DNA from: Adiantum capillus-veneris
Taxonomy: Eukaryota > Streptophyta > Polypodiopsida > Polypodiales > Pteridaceae
Reading direction: 5' to 3'
DNA: 64,000 nt
Assembly: GCA_014529385.2 (NCBI GenBank)
Contig: CM043946.1
Coordinates: 33,064,558 to 33,128,557 of the forward strand
Positions 46,417-55,911 of the stretch are shown here, in pieces (within the stretch, counting starts at the first letter, position 1; every line of letters starts with the position of its first letter). The notes beneath the pieces were generated by a model. That model made no database searches and was not told the origin of the DNA. It saw only the letters and a program-made list of their open reading frames with translations. Made by a program: the position numbers and the translations under genes.

Positions 46417-49400
46417 TATGGCGGAGGAAGGGAAGCTCAAGATTAAGAAGTTCAATACCAACATTGGAAGATGCAGATTGAAGACTATCTCTACCGGAAG
46501 GACCTCTATTTGCCACTAGGCGGTCTTGCGAAGAAGCCCGCAACAATGGCAGATGAAGCATGGATTGTCCTTGATCGAAAGGCACTGGGAACAATCCGGT
46601 TAAGCTTGGCGTCAACGGTGGCCTTCAATGTTTCGGAGATGAAGACCACGGAGTACTTGATAAAGTCACTTGACGACTTCTACGAGAAACCATCGGCATC
46701 CAATAAGGTATTTCTTATGAAGCGCTTGTTCAATCTAAAGACGGGAGAGAATGGTTCAGTTGCAGAACACCTAAATGACTTTAACACAAACATAAGTCAA
46801 CTTCGATCAGTGAAAATCAATTTCGATGACGAAGTGCGAGCTCTCCTTATACTATCATCTCTACCGGATAGTTGGGACAGCCTTGTGATGGCTGTAAGTA
46901 ATTCTATCTCTGGTACAAATACTCTTAAGTTTGATGATGTTGTGGGTGTTCTCCTAAGCGAGGAAATGCGAAGGAGAAGCACAGGAGAATCATCAAGTGC
47001 TGCACTATCAGTGGAATCAAGAGGAAGGCCTAAGGAGAGGTTCAAAAACCAAAAGGGTCGTGATCGCTCAAGGCGGAGCAAGTCACGCACAAAGTCAGTT
47101 CTTGAATGTTGGAACTGCGGCAAGAAGGGCCACATCAAGAAGGATTGCTGGTCTAAGAAGAAGGAGACAGAGTCTCAAGACAACAAGCCAACATCGGAGG
47201 CCAATGTGGCAGGTAAAGTAGAGCAAGATTCTTTAATTCTCTCATTAGACAATGCGTCTAATTCTGGGATAGTAGATTCCGGGGCTTCATTCCATGCGAC
47301 ACCACACAAGCAACATTTCCAAGACTACACCAAAGGTAATTTTGGGTATGTATACTTGGGAGATGATGAAGCTTGTGAGATTGTCCGCAAAGGTACAGTT
47401 TCTGTAAAAGCTGCTAACAAAAATGAAAGGAAGCTTAAAGATGTTAGGCATGTTCCTTCTCTTCGCAAAAATTTAATCTCTACAAGACAATTGGACGATG
47501 AAGGTCACAACATTGCATTCGGAAACAAACAGTGGAAGATCTCAAAGGGATCTTTGGTGGTTGCCAAGGGAGAAAAGGTTGGTACACTTTACTTGTGTAC
47601 TGTTAGCACACAACCTTCAGCTTGTGCAGCAACTACAGAAGTTGACAGTGCAGTGTGGCACTACCGACTTGGACATATGAGTGCCAAAGGAATGCAAATC
47701 CTTCAAAGAAAGAAGCTTCTACCAGGTTTGAAAGAAGTGGACTTAGAGTTCTGTGAAGATTGTGTTTATGGTAAACAAAAGAGGGTAAAATTTCAAAAAT
47801 CAGGAAATGAAAGAAAAAATAAAAAAACTTGAGTTGGTTCATTCTGATGTTTGGGGTCCTGCAAGTACACCATCACTTGGTGGCTCATTGTACTATGTAA
47901 CATTCATAGACGATGCGACTAGAAAAACATGGGTTTATGTCATGAAGAATAAATCCGATGTATTTTCCATATTTCAAAGGTGGAAAGCCTTTGTGGAGAA
48001 TGAAACAGGTACCAAGGTTAAATGCCTCAGATCCGACAATGGAGGTGAATATTGCAACCAAGCTTTTGAAAGCTTTTGTGCTAGCAATGGCATTCGGAGG
48101 CAAAGGACAACCCCAAGGACACCTCAACAAAATGGGATTTCGGAAAGGATGAACGGGACAATCATAGAACAAGGACAAAGCATGCGGCTACATGTAGGCC
48201 TACCGCTTGAGCTTTGGGCGGAAGCTGTAAGTACGTCTGTGTACTTAATCAATCGGTCACCCTCAAGGGCATTGGATGGGGGAGTTCCAGAAGAGGCATG
48301 GACAGGTAAACCGGTGAATTATGCATTTCTCAAAGTGTTTGGGTGTGAGGCTTTCATGCACATAGATAGAAGCCTAAGATCAAAGCTAGATGCAAAGTCC
48401 AAAAAGTGTTTCTTCATTGGCTATGGAGAAGGAGACTTTGGGTATCGCCTATGGAATCCTGAAGATGGTAAAATCTTAAGGAGTAGGGATGTAATTTTTA
48501 ACGAACAAAATATGTACAAAGATTACTTGGGAAGAAAACAAACAAAAGAAACAAGTGATGAGTACATGGAGCTTGAGGACGGTGAAGACTCAAGGACTGC
48601 AAACGGTGACAATGTGCAACAACGTCAACCAAATGAGGAGCCTCAACCTATTCCCCGAAGATGTACAAGAGCAAGTAGACCTCCAGAAAGGTTTGTTCCT
48701 TCCTTCAACCATCTCTTGATCTCAGATTCTGGAGAGCCGGAATCATACGAAGAAGCTATGCAACATAAATCCAAAGAAGAATGGACGAAGAGCATGCAAG
48801 TGGAGATGGACTCACTACATCGCAACCAAACATGGGAGTTGGTTGAGTTGCCTAAAGGTAAGCGGGCACTTCAAAACAAATGGGTGTACAAGCTGAAGGA
48901 AGAAGAAGGTGGGAAGAAAAGGTACAAGTCTAGGCTTGTGGTAAAAGGGTTTTCTCAAAAGAAAGGTATTGACTTCAATGAAATATTTTCTCCTGTTGTA
49001 AAAATGAACTCAATTAGGCTTGTCTTAAGCCTTGTGGCTGCTCATGATTTAAATCTCGAGCAAATGGATGTAAATACGGCATTCCCTCACGGTGACTTAG
49101 AGGAGGAAATCTACATGCTTCAACCAAAGGGGTATGAAGTAAAAGGTAAGGAGAAAATGGTTTGCAGATTAAAGAAGAGCTTGTATGGTTTAAAGCAAGC
49201 ATCAAGACAATGGTACTTGAAGTTTGATCGATGGATGTTGGATCATGGATTCACAAGATGCAACTCGGATCACTGCATCTACACGAAGAATTTGGGAGAT
49301 GGGAAATTCATCATCCTAATGTTGTATGTTGATGACATGTTGATTGCAAGTGCTAACATGCAGGACATCAAAGACCTAAAAGAGGAGCTGTCCAAATCTT

Positions 49401-49978
49401 TGTGAGTAGGTTCATGGACAACCCAGGTAAAGAGCATTGGCAAGCTGTGAAGTGGATACTTAGGTATCTAAAAGGGACAACAACAAATGCTTTGTATTTT
49501 GGAGGAACTGATATTTTTCTAGAAGGGTATGCTGATGCAGATATGGCAGGTGACAAAGATACTCGAAGGAGCACTACTGGGTATGTGTTCACGGTTGGAG
49601 GCACAGCACTAAGCTGGGCTTCAAAGCTGCAAAAAGTGGTTTCACTTTCTACCACGGAAGCAGAGTATGTAGCAATGACGGAGGCAAGCAAAGAAATTAT
49701 GTGGCTTCACAGATTCTTAGAAGAGCTTGGATTCAAACAAGACAATTGTGTCTTGTACAGTGATAGCCAAAGCGCTATCCATCTTGCGAAGAACTCAGCC
49801 TTTCATTCAAGGACAAAGCACATTGAGGTGAGATATCACTTCATACGCACTCTTTTGGAAGAGGGATAGCTAAAGCTAGGAAAGGTGCATACAAGTGAAA
49901 ATCCTGCAGACATGTTTACAAAGGTGGTCAACAAGGAGAAGTTGAGCTTTTGCTCATCTTCAATCGGCATTCAAGGAT
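46417..49978 (+). pseudogene. Copia gag-pol polyprotein, internal region 1
   Basis: The start codon at 46,417 (MAEEGKLKI) is followed by a 10-nt deletion near 46,455 relative to internal region 2. Gag continues in frame at 46,471-47,832: FNVSEMKTTEYLIKSLDDFY, knuckle CWNCGKKGHIKKDC, protease GIVDSGASFHATPHKQHF, integrase zinc domain VWHYRLGHMSAKGMQ. A 1-nt shift near 47,815 leads to 47,807-49,405: integrase core KLELVHSDVWGPASTPSLGG, SDNGGEYCNQAFESFCASNG and QQNGISERMNGT, then RT with QMDVNTAFPHGDLEEEIYML and LYVDDMLIASANMQ. At about 49,404-49,411 a deletion joins RT straight to RNase H (RFMDNPGKEHWQAVKWILRY, YSDSQSAIHLAKNSAFHSRT). A further stop lies at 49,867. The RT lacks its C-terminal part, so the copy cannot be autonomous. 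Confidence 0.92.
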
Positions 49979-50028
49979 AAGAAGCCAAGATGGAAAGCAG
50001 TCACAGGTTTGGTTTGGAGATCAATCTC

Positions 50029-50040
50029 CAAGTGGGAGAT
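50029..50040 (+). other. Polypurine tract before copia LTR 2
   Basis: CCAAGTGGGAGAT immediately precedes the LTR start TGTTAAG. The minus-strand copia at 41,694 uses a nearly identical tract. Confidence 0.8.
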
Positions 50041-50796
50041 TGTTAAGTATGGAGCCTGATTTACCCTTGTAATTTTCTGTGGTAAAAGCACACATTTGTA
50101 AGGCCCCCATTATGAGGAGAAGCCATCGTGCGTGAAGGAAAATCACTCACCGGAAACCAAAATTTTCACGGACAAGAATCAGGGGCAACTTTAGAGGCCT
50201 CGGGGGCGGAGGCCCTCGAGACCTTTTTTTTTCGTCGGAATATTATGGCCTGACGGCGGCCGAAAAGTGGTCGGAAAACAACCGGTTGGTTAGCCGGTGG
50301 CCGAAAGTCAATGGCCGGTGGCCGGTGGCCGAATTCAACGGCCGGTGGTCGAATTCAAAAGTGGACTTGTCTTCTCAAGGGCGGCCACACATGGGCGGAT
50401 TGGAGGGTCCGATTTGGACTTATTCACACAAGGGCGGCTACACATGGCTGCCTCTCATAAGAGAGGGCAGCCCTTTTGGCCTATAAAAGAAGGCCATTTC
50501 TACACACATTTCATAGTGTGAAGTTGATGCAACAAGGTGAGTGTGAGGTGGTGAGAGTGAAGCAAGGTGGGAGCTCTATCAAGGGTTTAATCCCTTTGTA
50601 AACTACTTCTTCTTTTGAAGTGCTAAAGCCATTGAGTGGCTGCTTTCCCATGGACGTAGCCCACATTGGGTGAACCACGTATATCATGTGTACTCTCTCT
50701 CTCTCTCTACTCTATAATCTCTTGTGTGTGAAATCTATCTCTCTCCATTAAGTAATCTACTCAAAAATCTATTTAGCTACGTCTTATTTCCTAACA
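50041..50796 (+). mobile_element. Copia LTR 2 (shared LTR)
   Basis: 756 bp, with a TATA box at 50,482-50,489 and a short (CT)n at about 50,692-50,709. It serves as the 3' LTR of region 1 and the 5' LTR of the truncated region 2. It ends at CCTAACA and is followed by a PBS with one change (TGGTATTAGAGC, 50,799-50,810). Confidence 0.92.
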
Positions 50797-50866
50797 ACTG
50801 GTATTAGAGCAAGGTTTGCTCGTAGCTAAATTATCTCAAGGAAAGGATTCCTTGAATTGAGTAGGG

Positions 50867-52050
50867 ATATGGCGGAGGAAGGGAAGCTCAAGATTGAGAA
50901 GTTCAACGGCAAAAACTACCAACATTGGAAGATGCAGATTGAAGAATATCTCTACCAGAAGGAGCTCTATTTTCCACTAGGCGGTCTTGCGAAGAAGCCC
51001 GCAACAATGGCAGATGAAGCATGGATTGTCCTTGATGGAAAGGCACTGGGAACAATCCGGTTAAGCTTGGCGTCAACGGTGACCTTCAATGTTTCGGAGA
51101 TGAAGACCACAGAGGACTTGATGAAGTCACTTGACAACCTCTACGAGAAACCATCGGCATCCAATAAGGTATTCTTATGAAGCGCTTGTTCAATCTAAAG
51201 ATGGCAGAGAATGGTTCAGTTGCAGAACACCTAAATGACTTTAACACAAACATAAGTCAACTTCGATCAGTGAAAATCAATTTCGATGACGAAGTGCAAG
51301 CTCTCCTTATACTATCATCTCTATCGGATAGTTGGGACAGCCTTGTGATGGCTGTAAGTAATTCTATCTCTGGTACAAATACTCTTAAGTTTGATGATAT
51401 TGTGGGTGTTCTCCGAAGCGAGGAAATGCGAAGGAGAAGCACATGAGAATCATCAAGTGCTGCACTATCAGTGGAATCAAGAGGAAGGCCTAAGGAGAGG
51501 TTCAAAAACCAAAAGGGTCGTGATCGCTCAAGGCGGAGCAAGTCATGCACAAAGTCAGTTCTTGAATGTTGGAACTGCGGCAAGAAGGGCCACGTCAAGA
51601 AGGATTGTTGGTCTAAGAAGAAGAAGGAGACAGAGTCTCAAGACAACAAGCCAACATCGGAGGCCAATGTGGCAGGTAAAGTAGAGCAAGATGCTTTAAT
51701 TCTCTCATTAGACAATGTGTCTAATTCCTGGATAGTAGATTCCGGGGCTTCATTCCATGCGACACCACACAAGCAACATTTCCAAGACTACACCAAAGGT
51801 AATTTTGGGTATGTATACTTGGGAGATGATGAAGCTTGTGAGATTGTCGGCAAAGGTACAGTTTCTGTCAAAACTGCTAACGAAAATGAATGGAAGCTTA
51901 AAGATGTTAGGCATGTTCCTTCTCTTCGCAAAAATTTAATCTCTACAGGAAAATTGGACGATGAAGGTCACAACATTGCATTCGAAAACAAACGGTGGAA
52001 GATCTCAAAGGGGTCTTTAGTGGTTGCCAAGGGAGAAAAGGTTGGTACAT
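50867..52050 (+). pseudogene. Copia gag-protease, truncated internal region 2
   Basis: Gag starts at 50,867 (MSRDMAEEGKLKIEKFNGKN if the upstream ATG is used; MAEEGK otherwise) and is intact to 51,177, where loss of one T shifts the frame. A TGA at 51,444-51,446 (GGA in region 1) ends the second part. The knuckle CWNCGKKGHVKKDC and the protease SWIVDSGASFHATPHKQHF follow in 51,471-52,050. The copy stops abruptly after GEKVGT. It keeps the WIVDSGAS form where region 1 reads GIVDSGAS, so the two copies carry different mutations. Confidence 0.9.
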
Positions 52051-53022
52051 AAGACAGGCCCATCAACCACTAACTGTGCATAAAAAGTCAAAAGCTGACC
52101 AAGACTACCAACACGGCGTCAAATGCACCTAGCCCTCTCTATACATGTCATATGGCGAGGCCACGAAAAAGGGGTACTCCAGCAACCTGTATCATCAAAA
52201 GGATCTCAACATTCGAGAATCCCCCAGCTCAAGAAAACCTCACGCTATCGACCCTCACAAAAGGTTATGCAGACAAGAAACCAGCCTAGTCTCAGAAAGG
52301 GCCTCCGAACCGAGTCTCAAAAATGGTAGGGACTGCAAGAAACAAGCCAAATCGGCTCCACAAAAGGTACATATGGCAGTTTTCGCAACTCAACGTACAT
52401 CCACTGTCAACAATACTGCAAGGTGCAGCAAACGCGCTCAAACAGGCGCCAAAGGAAATGTGCAAGCAGTAAATAAATCCTTGCGGCGAGTAAAACCACT
52501 CTCAAAAGAGCTCAAGCACTATCAAAAGTGCCAAAACAATGCATATCCACATCAAATACTCCCACTGAAATCTGTGTTGATGCTAAACACTGCAACCTGT
52601 AAGAAACCTGGATATCCTGTATGTATGCAAGAACTTATGAGGAGATGGATGCCTAAAAAAACCCGAGACGATGTCGATGCCAAAAAGTGCTCCTAATCAG
52701 CCCATAAACACTGTGTCAATAGCACATATTAGCCATAAAACTACTATATACCATCCCAAAATAGTCTCTGAACAACCTGCACCTGTGTCATGTACCTGTA
52801 CCTGTAGCTGTAGCAAAAATGAGTTGAAAAATACAACTCCTGAAGCGTAGCTCGGATGAAGCTTTCGCCTGCACGAACAACTTCAAAAGTGGGGTAAAAT
52901 TGCAGGACACATGCTGGAAACACTCTCGGAACGCTGAATTTGTTGATGTCGCAATCGGAAAACTGTTTGCACTTTTGAAAGTGCGCACGCGCACGAACGC
53001 GAAGACAATAAGCACAAACCCT
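52048..53022 (-). mobile_element. 5' leader of the minus-strand copia element
   Basis: About 970 bp between the PBS and the nested insertion. No gag-like frame is visible on the minus strand, and the apparent plus-strand frame at 52,145-52,696 has no recognisable domain and is antisense to the element. Repeated ACCTGTACCTGTAGCTGTAG-like units occur at 52,790-52,815. Confidence 0.6.
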
Positions 53023-53034
53023 GCTCTGATACCA
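53023..53034 (-). other. Primer binding site of the minus-strand copia
   Basis: GCTCTGATACCA on the plus strand, that is TGGTATCAGAGC on the element strand, two bases from the LTR end at 53,037. Confidence 0.88.
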
Positions 53035-53036
53035 GT

Positions 53037-53237
53037 TGAAGGTGCCAAGGGAAGCATGTGCGAGTGCAAGTGCAAGAGCAGACAGAGAGAGACCTGCTTT
53101 GGGTGGAGCGCACAGCAATGTTATCCTGTTGGTAGCTCCTTATTCTGTTGTATTAAAGAATAAGTGTATACATGGTTAAGTTAGTAGATGGGTTAGTAGT
53201 AAGTGGGATGTCCGGCTAGTTGGCCTGAATCCCAACA
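53037..53237 (-). mobile_element. 5' LTR of the minus-strand copia element
   Basis: A short LTR of 201 bp, starting TGTTGGGATTCAGGCC and ending GGCACCTTCA on the element strand, followed outward by the TTTGT duplication. It lacks the MITE present in the other LTR. Confidence 0.9.
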
Positions 53238-53242
53238 TTTGT

Positions 53243-53866
53243 GGCACAGGATCCATCACGAGACGGAATCATTAAAAGCGGTGAGTGACACACAATTGCT
53301 CCTTTGAGCTTGCTAGGACAGTCTAGTTGTGTGCTTGCAGCCATTTGTGGCTCGCACGCTCGCACACAATGTTTGGCAAGTCCCTAGCCTCCGACAAGTG
53401 TGGCAAAGCGCACATTTTTGGTGCCGCTATCGGGGAATGCCTTGCACTAACCTTGAGGAGCACTCAGTGCTACCTCAAGAAGCCATTTACTTTTGTAATT
53501 TATGACTTTTTGTTGAGTTGTGTTAGATCTATTAAGTGGCTACAATGAGCAAGTTTTAACAGGATTTGTTAGCTCTATTAAGTGCTGCAATGTGCATGTT
53601 TGTTAGATCTATTAAGTTATGTAATGTGCAGGTGTGAGCAGATCTGTTAGTTAGTGTAGATTTGTAAATGTACAGTGGACACTGAGCAGTAGAAAATGAG
53701 AAGGTTGACTATTCTGTGAGTGTGCAATGTGTTGTGTTAGACAGTGTGTTTGCAGTGTTAATTACTATTAATTAATATTGTTAGTTGAAGGCAGGTTAGA
53801 TAGAGCTACCAAGGATAGTTGTGTGTGTGCATGAGCTCGGTGCCCACGCGCAGCATTATCCACATA
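53243..53866 (+). mobile_element. LTR-A copy 2, 3' part (right of the copia insertion)
   Basis: LTR sequence continues with AAGCGGTGAGTGACACAC, TTGCAGCCATTTGTGGCTCG and GCGCACATTTTTGG, which align with 62,087-62,225 in copy 3. The 3' third, rich in TTAGATCTATTAAGT-like repeats (53,525-53,640), ends near GCATTATCCACA. The right end is approximate. No gypsy leader follows, so this may be a solo or 3' LTR. Confidence 0.7.
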
Positions 53867-54603
53867 AAAGTTTTTTTTTCAAAAAATATATGTTGCTACC
53901 GTCAATTAAGTTCACCCTCTATACTCTCAAAGTAGTCTCACAAAAAAGTTCTCTTTAATTCTCTTAATTCCGCTTTTCTCAAAATTCATAGGCCATTTCC
54001 ATTACACATGGAGCAATTAGGACCTAATCCATAGCATGGATTGTCTGCATGGCATTGATTAGAGGCTGCATGCACTTTGGTATAGTAGGGTAAGCAGCTC
54101 GATTGACTATGATGGCATATGAAAAAAGGCAGTGAGAGGATAGGGGAGGTGCTACATGTGTAAGCAGGGTAAGCAGCTCAACTCACTATGATGGCATATT
54201 AGAAATGGTAGTGGAAGGGTAGGGGAGGTGCTACACGGGTGGTGCTGCAAAGGGTGATTAAAGGTGGACGGATAATGAGAAAGGTCCATTTAGGGGTGCT
54301 TTGGTTGTTATAGTGACGTAGAGGTTGTAAAGGGCATAAATGGGGTCTTAAAGCAAATGGGGCAGCGCATAAGCAAGACAACAACGATTAATGAAAAACT
54401 AATCCCACAAAATAAGGGGAGCTAATAACTTCTGTAGAGAGCTAATGTCAATCTTAGTCTAGATCCCTCCTCAAGCTCACATAGTGCCATTTGGAGAGGC
54501 CTTGTACATGCAAAAAGTGGGTAGGCTTTTCCAAACTAATGAAGCTTTATGATACCTACATGCTATTATCTCCCTCACCTTGATTGTCAATCTTAACTCT
54601 CTC

Positions 54604-54689
<86 letters not shown>

Positions 54690-55441
54690 ACGCACATGCG
54701 TGCGTAGTAGAGGTGTTGTGAGGCTTAGGGGTCTATGTTTTTTTATTGACTATTACCATTAGAGCATTGACTTGGCTATATTTGAAGGGGTTTATACTAA
54801 GACACTTTAAATTTTGCTAGTTTTCTCACCTATAAAATCATATCTAGAGGAAAATTTTTGAATTTTGTGGGTGGGATTACATCAAACCTAGGCTTTTTAT
54901 CAAGCCCTTCCATGTTTTCCACAATGGACTTGAACCACCTTGATCCCTCACTTATCATCACCATTGTGCATTGTGCTGACACACAATGGTTTTTGTGCGA
55001 AGAATAATAATTGAGTATGACTTGTAGATGTTCCAATTTTACACGAGACATATTTGCAGTTTTGTATTAGTAGTACACCTCAACCATTTGAGTTACTTAT
55101 GAAGCGTCTCACACTTCTACTGACAGTACTATGGTGATGAGAACGAATTTTTTTGCATGTTGATTAATGCATATTTCTAGCTTCATCCATCAAAGAAAGT
55201 GGTAGGGGCAGATAGAGCATATTACACCCATGTCAATATCGTTTCCTTAGTGAAGCATGGGTTAACCTCTCCCTGTGTGAATAATCCCTCTATCTTATTC
55301 CCAATGGCCCTCAAAGATCTATCTAAAGAGAAAAAGACCATTTGTATCAAATGGTAGAAAGCAAAAATGAAAAACTCCAATTTGATTATATATATTCAAC
55401 ACAAATGCACGATAACAAAAAAGGAAGATGTGTGTAAATTG

Positions 55442-55504
<63 letters not shown>

Positions 55505-55594
55505 GTGCACGTTGAAGACAGAGAGGGACAAATTGGCATTTGAGCATGGTTATACAAGTATCCATTTTGTCTGTGTCATGGGGAGATGTATAAA

Positions 55595-55630
<36 letters not shown>

Positions 55631-55910
55631 CCTATGGTAAAGCGAGTGAGACCCGCCGGTAGGCAAGTCGTGCGAGCTATTGCTTTATCTAAGTAGCACT
55701 TGATACTTTGGCTTCCAAATACTTTATAAAATAGAGAGTGTTGGTGTTAGAGTTTGTAAACATGCCAGCCTTGCAAGGGAAAGATTATGGAAAGACAAAG
55801 ATGAAGTATCCTAATATATATTATTGATTTAATCTTGATTACGGCTCAAGGACCCGAGGTTGTAAACACCAAAAGAGGGTGAAATTGTTGTGCTCAATTG
55901 ACATGGTTAC
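53867..55910. other. Unassigned sequence with two (CT)n-(CA)n blocks
   Basis: I see no gene. Features are (CT)n at 54,600-54,650 with (CA)n to 54,686, (CT)n at 55,445-55,502, (CA)n at 55,597-55,625, a repeated GGTAAGCAGCTC(G/A)A(T/C)T(G/C)ACTATGATGGCATAT segment (54,088-54,120 and 54,168-54,200), and a stretch at 54,825-54,915 that resembles 36,895-36,985 in the MULE spacer. Confidence 0.5.
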
Positions 55911-55911
55911 A

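Larger units (their letters stand above)
45540..52047 (+). mobile_element. Tandem plus-strand copia: LTR-internal-LTR-truncated internal
   Basis: LTR 1 (45,540-46,345), internal region 1 (46,346-50,040), LTR 2 (50,041-50,796) and internal region 2 (50,797 to about 52,047, ending in protease). Both LTRs start TGTTAAGTATGG, end CCTAACA and are followed by AC plus a tRNA-iMet-type PBS, TGGTAT(C/T)AGAGC. This shared-LTR arrangement is expected from unequal recombination between copies or tandem insertion. The right copy is cut off inside the polyprotein, so no third LTR remains. Confidence 0.92.
41331..53237 (-). mobile_element. Complete minus-strand Ty1/copia element with nested insertions
   Basis: Both LTRs, PBS, polypurine tract, gag-pol and a perfect 5-bp target duplication TTTGT (41,326-41,330 and 53,238-53,242) define the element. 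The 5' LTR is at 53,037-53,237 (201 bp), the PBS at 53,023-53,034, the polypurine tract at about 41,694-41,706, and the 3' LTR at 41,331-41,693 (enlarged by a 248-bp MITE). Its gag is interrupted at 45,540 by a plus-strand copia pair reaching about 52,047. It is inserted in LTR-A copy 2. Confidence 0.9.

Noticed and set aside
52145-52696. Plus-strand gene of 183 residues
   Set aside because: It is antisense to the copia leader, with no domain, low-complexity basic composition and no homologous frame in related leaders.
41763-53022. Copia and gypsy pol frames as host protein-coding genes
   Set aside because: Domain order, LTRs, PBS and polypurine tracts identify them as retrotransposons, and most contain stops or frameshifts.
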